From positions 55,666,705 through 55,730,704 of the forward strand of contig NC_086283.1 in assembly GCF_021018805.1 (NCBI RefSeq): a DNA stretch of 64,000 nt, given 5' to 3'. Within the stretch, counting starts at the first letter, position 1. Every line of letters begins with the position of its first letter. The notes below the pieces were generated by a model. It ran no database searches and had not been told where the DNA came from. It worked only from the letters and a program-made list of their open reading frames with translations. Shown in pieces: positions 23,916 to 34,960 of this stretch. Source of the stretch: Prinia subflava. Its lineage: Eukaryota > Chordata > Aves > Passeriformes > Cisticolidae. The position numbers were made by a program, and so were the translations under genes.

Positions 23916-26451
23916 ACAAACAAACACCAAAACAAACCCTCACCACTGTTCATGTTTCATGTTCCTGTTCATGTTCCAAACTCATTATAATTTATCTTCT
24001 GGCAAAACACCAATTTCAAGTAGCAAGACTGCCAACTGCACTCAGATGTTGATAACCTAGAAACTAGGGTTTTCATGCTTTAAAGTGTAACAGTAATGTT
24101 CATGTATTTTACATACTGAGGAACATCTAACCTTTGTAAAATTAATACTGGTTGAGTATTCAGAGTTACATTCAGGGTCTACTGTGCACCTTACAAATGA
24201 AATTCCAATCATATTTCACACAAGCCAAATAATAGTGAGGTTTTGAAGAAAACCCAATAAAATCAGATTAAAAGAGCCACAAACCAAAACCCAACAGTAG
24301 AGGGTAAAGTCCCAGTGTAGGTTATACAAGAGGACTGAGATATTGTCAAGCCACCGTTCACCCTGTGAGCAAATCTGTGACAAGTATTCTTCCCTTCTCA
24401 TAAGTGTCTGGGAATATGCAGCAACAGTTCTATTTCCTATGCAATGTAGCTTATGCAGCTCCTTCGTGAAGGGTTCTTATCTTTCTTCACAACCTTCCAG
24501 TTCCCAAAATCCCTTTTTTCTCTCTGAATTCACTCATCAGTTTCCTCTGAGGCATTAAAGTCTTATTACCTGGCTTGAATTATCAAGTAATCTGCTATTA
24601 GTAAAACAAAGGGAAGAGAGGGAACTTACTGGAGGAAGAAGAGTTATGATATGTATCTTTGTGTTCAAAGGAGACATCTGGAGATAAAGAAATTTAGCCC
24701 TTTTGCAAGGCAACACCACTGTTGAAGGGATTCAGCCTGTGAGTGATAAGAGTCAGAGGATGGAAATTCATATTGTTTATCAACATGGGAATGGACTATC
24801 GATATTTATAATCCTATTCAGTAAGTGATTTAAAATTACTTTTTTAAACACCACATTTATTAATCTGCACCACATTATTCCCAGCAAGTACAACAGAGAA
24901 ATTCACAATTTTTAGTATGTGTTATAAGAATAAGTTGATCGCTTTCTCTTCTAAGGAAAGAACTATGGCACAGAAAGTTACATTAAGTTTCACATTAAAA
25001 ACACTTGGGTCACTCTGTTGGCTTCAGTGGCTGGGGTTAAACCATAGCAGTCACTCATTATGCGCTATCCTTGGTTCCATCTAAACATTCCTAAGTACTA
25101 TACCTTTCCTGTAACCAGGTAAAAAAAAAAAAATTGGATATAACACTGGAAATTGCATGACATGCATAGGCTGAGGTGATCAAATTAAAATTGGTATGGT
25201 CAATCTTCACTCTGAAACATTTTTAAGCATGAGTACACTTTGCTGTATCGAAAACAGTGTCAGAAAATTTAGCCCTTTCTTTAAAACCATAGATTTTTTC
25301 TTGTCTCAACAATAAGAACAAAACCAACCATCAAGCAATTAAAAACTTAAAATACCTTCTGATTTGCATTATGTGTTGGAGACTATCATCTTCACTTACA
25401 TTGAACAACTTACAAAAACGGGGAGACTGCTCTTTCAGTAAGTTCTACTAAATCTTTACCAACGGGAGCTCACAGTTGTTATCTGCTTCATATTTCCTTT
25501 ATTATTGGTAGGGAAACACAAATGTGCACAATTATCTGTGTGTATGCCACTTAAAATCATGGAGCATTCCACTCAGTGAAGACAAATCTAGTTGCATTTT
25601 TTATTTTCCTGTTCATTCTGCATTCTCTTCATAAGAATGAAAAATTCTATTAAATGTAGGTTTAAAGTAAAAAGGAGTCATCATTTTCTGTTACAAAATG
25701 CACTCTTTCTAGATGTAAGCTTATTTGTATGGTATCTCTGTACTACAGGTTAATATGATCTGAAGTTAATATGATCATTTCAGATGACACTGGAATGTCA
25801 TTTTATGATAATTAGTGATGAATGCCTTCTTTTCTTGCTGTTTATATTTCAAAGAAAAATAAATAGATAAGGAAACAGTTTCCACTAATGAAGATTCCAC
25901 TTTACTTCTATTGATTAATCTTGAAGCCAGCAGAACAAATCTTCTGCAGCTTTGCCTAGTGAAAATATTCCTCTGTCTGTTTTCTCGACACAGGATAAGG
26001 CATTATTTTAAAGATTACAGGAGTTACAACAATATTGAATAACAAATGGTATAAGTTAAGGCCAAAATTTGAAACAGCATCTACAGCCTTCTTAATGTTT
26101 TTCTGTAAATTCTCAGGCTTTTTTAGCAGCATAATGAGATCACTTTCTCCTAAAGTGATAATACTGGCAGGTTGTGAATAACTAATTTGAAATGGAGAGA
26201 AGTGGAAAATTTAAAATTATATTCTAGTAATTGGAGAACATTAGAACTGAGATTCCTTTCACATTTGCTAAGGACACATTTGCAACTACAAATATCACTA
26301 GACTGTGCAGTGGATATGCAACTGACAGCTAAGGTGGATTTCTGGGGAGTTTGTTTATTTTAAGATTATTAGAATTCATGCAAAACAGCAGGTTTTCTCA
26401 GACATTTCAATAAATGTTAAAATATAATAAAGGGTTTTTTTTCAATTTGTT
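23916..26451. other. AT-rich non-coding DNA, no gene seen
   Basis: Immediately after the CR1 copy is an ACAAACAAAC-type tract, then single-copy AT-rich sequence. GTTAATATGATC is repeated 16 bases apart near 25750-25776. Frames do not exceed 71 codons outside the CR1-derived one. Confidence 0.65.
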
Positions 26452-26526
26452 AACAACAACAACAACAACAAAACCCAACAACAACAAAAAAAACCACACC
26501 AAAAAAAAACCAACCAAAAAACCCCA
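26452..26526 (+). repeat. AAC/CAAAA low-complexity tract
   Basis: Starts as (AAC)n and passes into A runs broken by CC and CAC. It generates a Thr/Lys/Asn/Pro-rich 69-codon open frame (26414-26623) that should not be read as a gene. Confidence 0.9.
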
Positions 26527-26835
26527 CGCTAGACGGAAGACTTACTTGAAAGAATATAGCGTTCCAAAGAAACAAGTACTTTCAAAAATAATCATCAGGT
26601 TAATATCACAATTTAAGAACTAGTATTAAGGCTTCCTTATCATCACATCTACATGATCCACTCAATGGATGACAAGCTTAAATTTAGAGTAGGAAAACCA
26701 GGAAGTGTTATTCAACCTCCCTCATAGACTTCTATTTTGTAGAGGTCTCCATATTTCATTTATCGAATCTGAAATTTAAATAACATTATTCAGAATAAAA
26801 CTAGCAAATGATTGAGAAATTAAATTATCTCTTCT

Positions 26836-26875
26836 TGTGAACACAGAAAAATAGTTGTGAAGACAGAAAAATAGT
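26836..26875. repeat. two-copy 20-base tandem duplication
   Basis: TGTGAACACAGAAAAATAGT is followed by TGTGAAGACAGAAAAATAGT, differing at one base (C/G). This is a recent slippage or duplication event in single-copy sequence. Confidence 0.95.
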
Positions 26876-27137
26876 TGTTCTATAAAGTGAGAACTTAGGT
26901 TGTTTTAGTAAAGCATGTTTGAAATAAAGTTCTTTCATTATTCCTGCAGACCAACTGCTAAAAGCAAGAAATCATTTAAGAAAATTTAACAAAATTTAAC
27001 AGACTGTCCTTGAAAGAGGAAATGAAGATAAGCTGTTTCACATGAGGTTTCAACAATCACATATTTTAACAGACGATACAAGGAATTTTAGCAGGTAGCA
27101 TTGAAAAAAAATCTGAATGGTCTCCTGCATGACCATG

Positions 27138-27164
27138 ACTTACTCACATGAAAAGTGAGTAAGT
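27138..27164. repeat. stem-loop, 10-base perfect arms, 7-base loop
   Basis: ACTTACTCAC (27138-27147) pairs perfectly with GTGAGTAAGT (27155-27164) around the loop ATGAAAA. The stem is too short for a microRNA precursor. Confidence 0.85.
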
Positions 27165-28402
27165 ATCATACATTTGATGTCTTTAGTGTTTTCACAAACA
27201 AAAGGGGTTTTCTATCTCTACTTCTATGTCCACTTTTCCACCTTTCACACATTACTGGTAGAATTAGGAAACATTTGTAGTGTACGTAAATATAGAGCTG
27301 TCCAGCTAAATGGTTTTTCATCTTCACCATACTATTTAGTAGTAAACAATTCCACTAGGTTTGTAGATAATAGCACTGAAAAATATCAACACAGTTATAT
27401 TTATTCTTCATGCTGAAGCAAGCTCTCTAATTGAACTTAGGATGCCACGAAGTTACACATGGAAATACCTACAAGGCTGATTCCAGAGGTATGACCCGTG
27501 ATGCCATGTTCCTTGAACATGAGATGCAACAGAGGTACATGCTAGATGAGGATTTGGAAAAGTCTGGAATCCAGTCAATGCCACTTTGAGCCTAAAACCC
27601 AAAAAACAGGATCTGCCAAACCCTCTGTCTGTCATACACATGGTCGGAAGCACAGGCTGCATTGTAAATTTCAGTGTCCCTTTAAAGATAAGTCAGAAAA
27701 ACTCTTCAGTTCAAAATATGAGATCAGTATTTTCTCTGTTTTATTTACTTAAAATTGATTTCTGCACCTTAAACAGCTTTAAGTGGGATGCACGTTATAA
27801 CAGGTAAGCGAAGATTCAGCAGGAATACTAACAACTTTAAAAGATTCTGAAAATTTCCAGTAACAGTTGGAAGTGCATGACATCATTTCAATGAACTTTG
27901 ATTCCTCTACTCAGCTCTGTTGTTTTTGTTCTACCCAACTATCACTGTCAAAATTCCTACAGCTTTTTAATCTGGCACAATTATACTCTGCACAACATTA
28001 CTCTACAGTAATGCCTGAAGCATACAAAGGATGACTGAGAACAAATCAGGCTGTTCTATCCACACAAATACAGTGTTACCGTAGCAAATTGCAAATTTAA
28101 CAATTCTACTTCCTAAAATATTATACATTTACATTGCTTGCAGATGAAAAATTCTGACAATGCAATTCTACAGTAAGTAACACAATCTCCTCTTGACTGT
28201 TTTCTTTACAGAGGTAGCGGAGAAGAAGGGTTAGTTGAGATTTGTTACAGTGCTCTGAAATATCCTGAAGGACTATCTTCCGTTCGGTGTATTTGCATAG
28301 ATTGATCTGGAATATAAAAGCCACAAGGATCACTTCACGTAGTTCTTTTCAGAAAAATCTTTAACAAATGTCTCTGAAATGCCGCCACCAAAGGTATACT
28401 AA

Positions 28403-28407
28403 ACACA
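28403..28407. repeat. left target-site duplication of the solo LTR
   Basis: ACACA here matches ACACA at 29056-29060 on the other side of the LTR. A 5-base duplication is typical of class III (ERVL-like) avian elements. The sequence is simple, so some chance of coincidence remains. Confidence 0.65.
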
Positions 28408-28710
28408 CGTCTTGGGTTGAAAAATGTAACCAAAAATGTGTATTGTATTTTCATCTGTTGAAACCAGTTGGGAGATATTGTTCCTTATCTCTTGTAACTC
28501 TAGGGGTGGAAAGAGGGCGGATGCCTTCTGTTAATGGGACACTGATAACACCAGATAAGGCAGTGCCTTCTTACCTCTTCCTCCACCCATCCTCCTCCAA
28601 GGGACATCACCTGTGAATGGGCCATTTAAGGCCTCTCACATGACTGATAACATCACCTCATTCCATTGTGAGATGCTCCACCCAGTGGGAGGAGACAAAG
28701 CCTTTCCACC

Positions 28711-28720
28711 AGGATAAAAC
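28711..28720 (+). promoter_or_regulatory. TATA-like box of the solo LTR
   Basis: AGGATAAAAC lies about 300 bases into the LTR and about 280 bases before its polyadenylation signal, which fits the U3/R boundary of a retroviral LTR. Activity is unknown. Confidence 0.5.
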
Positions 28721-28926
28721 CAGCAATCCCAAACACCAAGGGAGCCTGTTTCCACTGGATTCCCAGAGGAAGACTGGACCCTTTCTTGAGGATCATCTCT
28801 ACTTCAATGGAGACACATCTGTCACTCTGGGAGGACTCACTTCAGGCTGCTGCCAACACCCTGACAACAGGGTGTCAGGTTTACATTTTGACTCTGCCAA
28901 TGGTGCTTTGTACTATTGCATTTATC

Positions 28927-28972
<46 letters not shown>
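28927..28972 (+). repeat. T-rich tract inside the LTR, 34-base pure T run
   Basis: Eleven T, one C, then 34 uninterrupted T, just upstream of the LTR polyadenylation signal. It encodes a Phe run in two overlapping frames that are not genes. The length probably varies between individuals. Confidence 0.95.
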
Positions 28973-28976
<4 letters not shown>

Positions 28977-29000
28977 TTTCTTGTTGTTTGTTCTCTCTCT

Positions 29001-29006
29001 ATTAAA
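29001..29006 (+). terminator. LTR polyadenylation signal ATTAAA
   Basis: ATTAAA lies near the end of the LTR, ahead of GACTTGGAGTCTCACTGC. This is the second commonest vertebrate polyadenylation hexamer and the position fits the R/U5 part of the LTR. Confidence 0.6.
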
Positions 29007-29055
29007 TTGTTTTTCTGACTTGGAGTCTCACTGCTTTTGCTTTCAAGCCAGTACA

Positions 29056-29060
29056 ACACA
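29056..29060. repeat. right target-site duplication of the solo LTR
   Basis: ACACA directly follows the terminal CA of the LTR and matches the left flank at 28403-28407. Confidence 0.65.
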
Positions 29061-32000
29061 CTACCTGACATTTTGGAAATTAACAGGTACATTTCTACTA
29101 TTCAAAATACTTCATGTTAGAGTACACTCAAGGATGACTGTAATTTTAGAAAGCAGGAAGGTTAAATAGAAAATCAACACAATCCCTTTCTAAAATTAAT
29201 TTTAAGATTTTCTTCTGCCTTGTACTGGCGAGCTTAAGAACCTGCTGACATCAAATTTTAACACTTCTGAAACTAGTGGCAAATGAAGACAGATCTGGTA
29301 TTTCTCATAAATGAAAACCAAATTAACTCTGCCTACTACAATCATCACTCTCTACACAGACATGAAGACAACTACAACATTTTTAAATCAACATTTCAGA
29401 TTTCCTTACCAGAGCTAACACTGAAAACTAAAGCAGTGCCATACTTCTTCCACAAGGTACTTCTAATGTTGAACACTCTAGGCATTAAGCATTTTTATGA
29501 TCATTTTTATGATACTGAAGAAAGAAACTATGTAGTAAAGAAACTATCTTACTGTAACAGCTTTAAAGAAAATGAATTAAAAACCCATACAAAATAAGAC
29601 AAAATAATGCACATCCAATAGAAATATTTTTATTTTACATACATAACACAAAATAAGAGGAAGAATCATGTTTCTCTGCTTTCCTTCTATAAGGTGTCTT
29701 AAGACCAGATATTGACGGACTTGCACAGAAAAGCACAGTAGCAAAATTTTTGCATCAAGGCTGGGAATAGCAAGTATTCCATGTATTTCTCTGCCATGAA
29801 GTCTGAAAGGCTACACACAAATTCTTAAGGTAACAAATGATGCAGTACAACCTTGCATCTGATTTTAAGAAAGGATTTTTTAAATTTTTTTTGTTTTTTT
29901 TTTAAATCACACTGCAGATTCTGAAAGCTGGCAAGATATTTGATGTCCAGGCTGACTTGAATGAAGTGATGCTTTCACGTTAACATAGAGCAGCACAAAT
30001 GCACTTAAATTTTAGGGCTTTGAGGGCAAATAGTAAAAGCATATGTCCAACATAAGCAGAGCTAGGTAGGCAACATTATCTCTTTTTGATTTGCAAAAGT
30101 GACAATTTCCCCTTAAAAACCTAAATAGTTAAAATGTCATCGGTTTTAAAGCTTTAACAGTGACCAAAATACTTACTTTCAAGTCAGCTGGCTAATTCAG
30201 TATCTGTGTTTTCTCACTGAACTAACATTGTCAGTAGGATGGGATAAAGTGGCATTTATTGATGGAAGGAGCCAGCAACAGGAAATACTCTGTGCTACAG
30301 AACAGAGTGACATCCCAAAACCCAGACCTTCTAAATATGGAGGTGAACTGGACTGACACCAACCTAAAAGTGGGGAAAACGTGTCCCTGTACTGAACGAC
30401 AGACATGCAATAAACCCTCACACTTGTTTTCCAAAACCAAGGAGCAGTTTATTTTTTGCAGCAATTATCACTATTCATTGCTTCTTGCTACTACTAAGCA
30501 AGAATTTAAATAAGAATTCTTATTAACAGAATTTGCAGGTTTCATTTTTAAAAGCTACTAGAAAGAAATTATGTTCTTTAGAGAGCATAGTCTTCTAAAA
30601 TGAGAATATATTAACAATAATTTGTACTGCATTAAGTGCTATGGGTTTATAGTCTTTACCAGTAATCTTCAAAAAACTTGTGTTCAGCAATGTATTCTGT
30701 TCATATGATGTATTTTCTGTCTGATGGCAACCTCTTCTTTTCACCATCCTAAGAACAAGAAGCTCCCAGTGCCTCCCCAAAGAAACAATCATCATTCAAA
30801 GCTGCAAAGAGAACAGACATGAAGGGCTGCATTTGCTGCCTAAAAATGAGACAGCTGCTGGAATGTTTTGCCTATACAGAGAAATCTGTATATACCATAG
30901 AGCAGACAATTAGCCAAACTCTATTTCTCTAGAAATAGCTGATCCATAAGAACTGAAATTATATATAAATTGCAAAAACAGCCCTTAAACTTTGTTAGGA
31001 CTTCCATAATCTCTGAAAAAAGACTGGTTTAAAAGTTTCTCCTCTAACACTCCAGATACAATGTTTCTCACAGTTTTTACCCACCCCAGACTCCTTCCAG
31101 GACTGTAGGACAGTAGCTGCATCATTACTCTTGAAACCTTTATGGCTCTGAAGTTTCTGCTGTAATCTGCTGTTGGCTTTGGAATAATGTTGTCCTCACT
31201 CTTCCCAATTGTATCTTCCTGTCACTGTTTTGCCTTTAGAAATTTTAAGCCATACCTTGTTGCTCCTTAGCCTACATGATTTTTGATAAAAAATACAGTT
31301 GTTCATAGTGACTGCTGTAAGGAGCAGCAGCAACACAAGTATTCTGCAGGTCCTCACTACCGAGAACTACTGCTATAACATAAAGATTTTATTGCCTTTA
31401 AGATTGGTGAGCAGGGAGATGGAGAAGAAACCACAAAGAAGTTCCCCACAAATACAAAACACCTTCAATTAGCAGACAAAAATATATCAGAAGATACCTT
31501 TTAAACCTCCTTCCCTAGGTTCATGTCTTTTCTTTAACACTGAACTAACCTAATACCATCAAGTTAATATTTTGCAAAATACATGTGAAATAGGGGTGAT
31601 ACAATATTAGCATAACACTTTTGGCAAAGAATTTAAGTTACTCAGGAGCCAAACTTTACAACGTTCATTCCCAGAAGTTAAAATTTAGTCAGTCCTTCCA
31701 TACAGCAAAAATACAATGGAAGTTATAAAAACATCCAATAATCCTAGCATCCCTTATTAAGCAGCAATGTAAATGAGCTCTTCCTTACTCATCTCTTGAT
31801 AAACAATCATATCTTATGGTAATAGATTCTGCAACAAAAAATAAAAATTAAAAAATAATTCTTATATGAAGGCTAGACACAAAGATACCTAAATTGGATA
31901 TCTGAAGCAATATTATCCCATGTGTGGTGATGTGGCATGGCTGAGATACAAAGTTTAGGCAATGTACATCATGTTATAAGCCTAAACACGAAATGGTTGA

Positions 32001-32246
32001 GGAAACAATGACTGGAATGAATGGCTCTGCAACTGACAAATATAAATAACCTTCCTTAAATACACTAGTACAGAAAACAGATGGAAGGCTTATCCCACTT
32101 TGGAATTAAATAAAATACTTTTCTACTAACTTTTCATACATACATACCAATGTGAGACAAAAAAAGACATACATGCAATATTTTTTCTTCCTCATTTTTT
32201 CCTGAGAGTTGACCTGGTCATTTTCAAATTGAATCATAAGAATCAT
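29061..32246. other. AT-rich non-coding DNA, no gene seen
   Basis: A 104-codon frame at 29283-29597 and an 84-codon frame at 30259-30513 have no recognisable domains and overlap opposite-strand frames or AT-rich sequence. A 13-base tandem (CATTTTTATGATC-like) is near 29490-29513. No repeat family was recognised. Confidence 0.6.
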
Positions 32247-32337
32247 TAAAAAACAAAACAAAACACAAAAAACAAAACAAAAAACAAAACACACCAAAAA
32301 AACCAAAAAAACCCCCAAACAAAACAAAACAAAAAAT
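32247..32337 (+). repeat. 91-base CAAAA low-complexity tract
   Basis: A runs of 3-8 bases separated by single C, with a CCCCC interruption. On the minus strand it yields a Phe/Val/Cys-rich stretch shared by the 82- and 100-codon frames at 32106-32526, which are therefore not genes. Confidence 0.95.
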
Positions 32338-33860
32338 CCACAAAACCTTTGCAAATAATTGCAGCTCTGATGTTGTTATTGCCTCTTTTGTCCTAACAGT
32401 ACAGAAGAAAGAATAAGTAACAAAGCTGCTATATGTCTGACCTTCATCTTTTTCACTCTCCTTATTTTCTTTACTGGGAAACCAGCTCAAAACTACCCAA
32501 AATGGATGAAGAACAAGGAGTACCACCTTTACAACAGCTTATCAGTAATATTCCTACAAAGACAGAGGGAAAACATAACAGGTTTTAGCCAATAAGAGAT
32601 GCTACTTCTTAATACTTTCTAATTAAAAAGAAGAAAAAATTAAACCTATTAAACCCAGACTTTTATTTTATCTGTAGTTAACTATTACTTCAGTCTTTGA
32701 GAAAGAAGTTGTAGGTAAAAAAAAAAATCTTTATTTCCCTATCTGGTCTCATGGGAAAGGCATTTGATTCAGCAACTCTTCTCAACAGAGTATAAAAATA
32801 CAACCTTAATTTAATGCTACAAGATTGTCAGGGCCACAGTGATGAACTATGTATCCAAAATAGAAATTAATTATGCTAGGAAGTTCTAAAAATATTCTAA
32901 GATTAATCATCCTCTTCATTCGCCCAGAGAGGTCAATCTACTCAGCTTTTGCTCTTTATGTTCCAAATGTGCAGTTTACACATCAAGAGGATAAACCAGC
33001 TGTTAAGAGTTGAGATGGTAAGAAACTGATTTATGTCAGACTTTTTGTCAATTGTGTTACTTAACAAGTTTACAAAAACAGCAAGGATAGCCTACTTATG
33101 AAGACAGCAAAAACCAAGCAGTTTTATGAAGATATTGGCTGCAATTTATTTTCATAGTTTCTTTAAACGCTTTACTATTTTTAAATTTAAAAGGATATTT
33201 TCTTATATAATTTCTGTACTGTTAAATATACATAGCCTTCTTCTAATTGCATTTCTAAAGATTTTATCAACTTCTTTCTCTTATAATTCTTGGCAACTAT
33301 GAAAACCTTTACGAGAAGAATTCAGTTTGTAAAGTCATTTACTAAAAGTGAACCAACTCATCAGAGCACTGTCTGTTGCAGTAAGTGAAGCCTCTGTGCT
33401 GAAGCAGCTCTGCATTTTTAATTAATTAGGCTATTGATAAGACTGCAAATACAAAAAATAAAATGTCCTTGAGCAGGATTTGGCCATTCTTTACAAAAGT
33501 ACAAGGGAAGACAACAGAAAATACTGTCTTTTGAGACCTACCTTTTCCATAACTGCAATTTTAAAAACCACATTCAAAACTTACTCCAGAGTTGTTGCTT
33601 TTTGGAGATAAAAGCAATAAAGCAGAAGTGGAATAACATAAAATGCAAACATATTTTTGTACTTCCTATAAATGCCACACTGTTAAGGCACACAGTTAAT
33701 AAAAATGGGATATTGCTGAGACTAACCAGATCACCCTCAACGAAGAACTAATTTGAACTTTATGACAGTGTATTGAAGCCTGCCTATACAAGTCTACTGA
33801 ATAAAACTAGTATTCAAAAAGCACTGTTCTAATTTAATTTTTGTATAAAGTATAAACATG
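32338..33860. other. AT-rich non-coding DNA, no gene seen
   Basis: No frame of note outside the overhang of the low-complexity tract. No repeat was recognised. Confidence 0.7.
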
Positions 33861-33866
33861 CACACA

Positions 33867-33900
<34 letters not shown>
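33861..33900. repeat. CA dinucleotide microsatellite
   Basis: CACACACAAA followed by 14 uninterrupted CA units (33871-33898), ending in TATATACACACA. A likely polymorphic marker. Confidence 0.97.
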
Positions 33901-33904
<4 letters not shown>

Positions 33905-34740
33905 CACACATGCTCCTTCTAAAGGAAATACTTTGGAACTAGATCAAAATAAACACACAAACACCAGGAGTTAATTAAGAGATTTTCCCCCTACAGATAA
34001 GCTCTTAAAGAGTATTTTATGCTCATATATCTGAATACAGACATTCATGATCAAAATTACCATTCAAAATAGTTGTCAAATACAGAGATTTTGTAATTAC
34101 AAACAATATTTTTACCATAAGTAATGAATTTCCATCCAAGTGGTAAACAGCTAAGAGTTGTTAATCATTAAATTACATAGAGATTTTAAATCAATTATTT
34201 GAGAACTAAACAAGAAGATGCTTAAGCACCTTCTTAGTACCAATAAATAAATATTAATCTATACCTACAGCAAAAATAACAATGTGTGTTTCTACTACTC
34301 CCAGAAAACTTGCTTTGTTGAATGTAAGGACCTAACTTAGAAAATGTTCTCCTGTTACTTTTAACTTTCCATGACTATTTTTCAGGCTGCCTTACAGATC
34401 CTAGCTGGAGAAGAACACTACAATTGCTTCTCTATTGCAGATATTTATCTAGATAGATCCAAAATCCCAGCTTTCCTAGAGACCTCTTTCTAAATGAGAC
34501 ACGTAAGTCTTGTTCCCTCTAATGTCTCTCTACGTGTATATCTATTGTGTACGGGCTAATGAGATGCTTTAACCTGAAGAAATTAGCAGCTACAAGGAAG
34601 CACAAACTTTTAATGTTTACACACTGACTAGCAAAAGGAAAATTACTATCTGCTAAGCAGCTTCATCCTGTAAGGCACTATAACCAAATGCATTAATTTC
34701 TCATGCTATGTATATCAAGTATGACTGACAAAGCTAACAG
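33901..34740. other. AT-rich single-copy DNA, no gene seen
   Basis: No frame of 60 codons or more on either strand. No repeat was recognised. Confidence 0.7.
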
Positions 34741-34960
34741 CCAGCTTAGGGTTGGACCTCCCTTTAGGGCTAGCTAATCCAGCTGACATGACTGCAATTC
34801 CATTTCGGTGCAATCATCACTGCCACAGACTTCTGGCCCCTTGATTTATCAGTCAGGCTGCTTACCTAAATTTAAGTGTACGCAGCTCATTTTTATTAAA
34901 ACAGGACAGCGTACATTTCCAATGACAACAGTCTAACACAGGGAAGCAACCTTACGTGAA
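34741..34960. promoter_or_regulatory. candidate conserved non-coding element
   Basis: Complex, repeat-free sequence of balanced base composition inside AT-rich DNA, free of long open frames. It is dense in developmental factor words: CAGCTG E-box in TCCAGCTGACATG, a GCAATCATCA homeodomain-like word, TGATTTATCAG and TTTATTAAAAC. GTACGC (about 34878) and GCGTAC (about 34909) form a short inverted pair. This texture is typical of deeply conserved enhancers in gene deserts, but conservation cannot be seen from one sequence. Confidence 0.3.

Larger units (their letters stand above)
26527..28402. other. AT-rich non-coding DNA with a small duplication and hairpin
   Basis: Contains a 20-base tandem duplication at 26836-26875 and a stem-loop at 27138-27164. 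Overlapping short frames at 27.45-27.8 kb lie on both strands with no recognisable product. Confidence 0.6.
28408..29055 (+). mobile_element. solo LTR of an avian endogenous retrovirus, plus strand
   Basis: A 648-base element bounded by a 5-base direct repeat. The left end reads CGTCTTGGGTTG, where the canonical terminal TG seems to have become CG; the right end is GTACA, ending in CA. Internal LTR parts appear in order: U3 with GGGTGGAAAGAGGGCGG and AAGGCCTCTCACATGACTGA, a TATA-like GATAAAA at 28713-28719, a small stem-loop (ACACCCTG paired with CAGGGTGT) at 28856-28875, an expanded T tract, and a polyadenylation signal ATTAAA at 29001-29006 followed by GACTTGGAGTCTCACTGC. I recognise this arrangement as a common passerine LTR type but will not name a subfamily. 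No internal retroviral genes flank it, which implies LTR-LTR recombination after insertion. Frames of 82, 116 and 62 codons here are by-products of the LTR sequence. Confidence 0.85.

Noticed and set aside
23627..24052. 141-codon plus-strand frame
   Set aside because: Its first part is antisense to the CR1 fragment and its second part runs through an ACAAAC low-complexity tract.
28668..29018. 116-codon plus-strand frame with a Phe run
   Set aside because: It lies inside the solo LTR and reads through its T tract.
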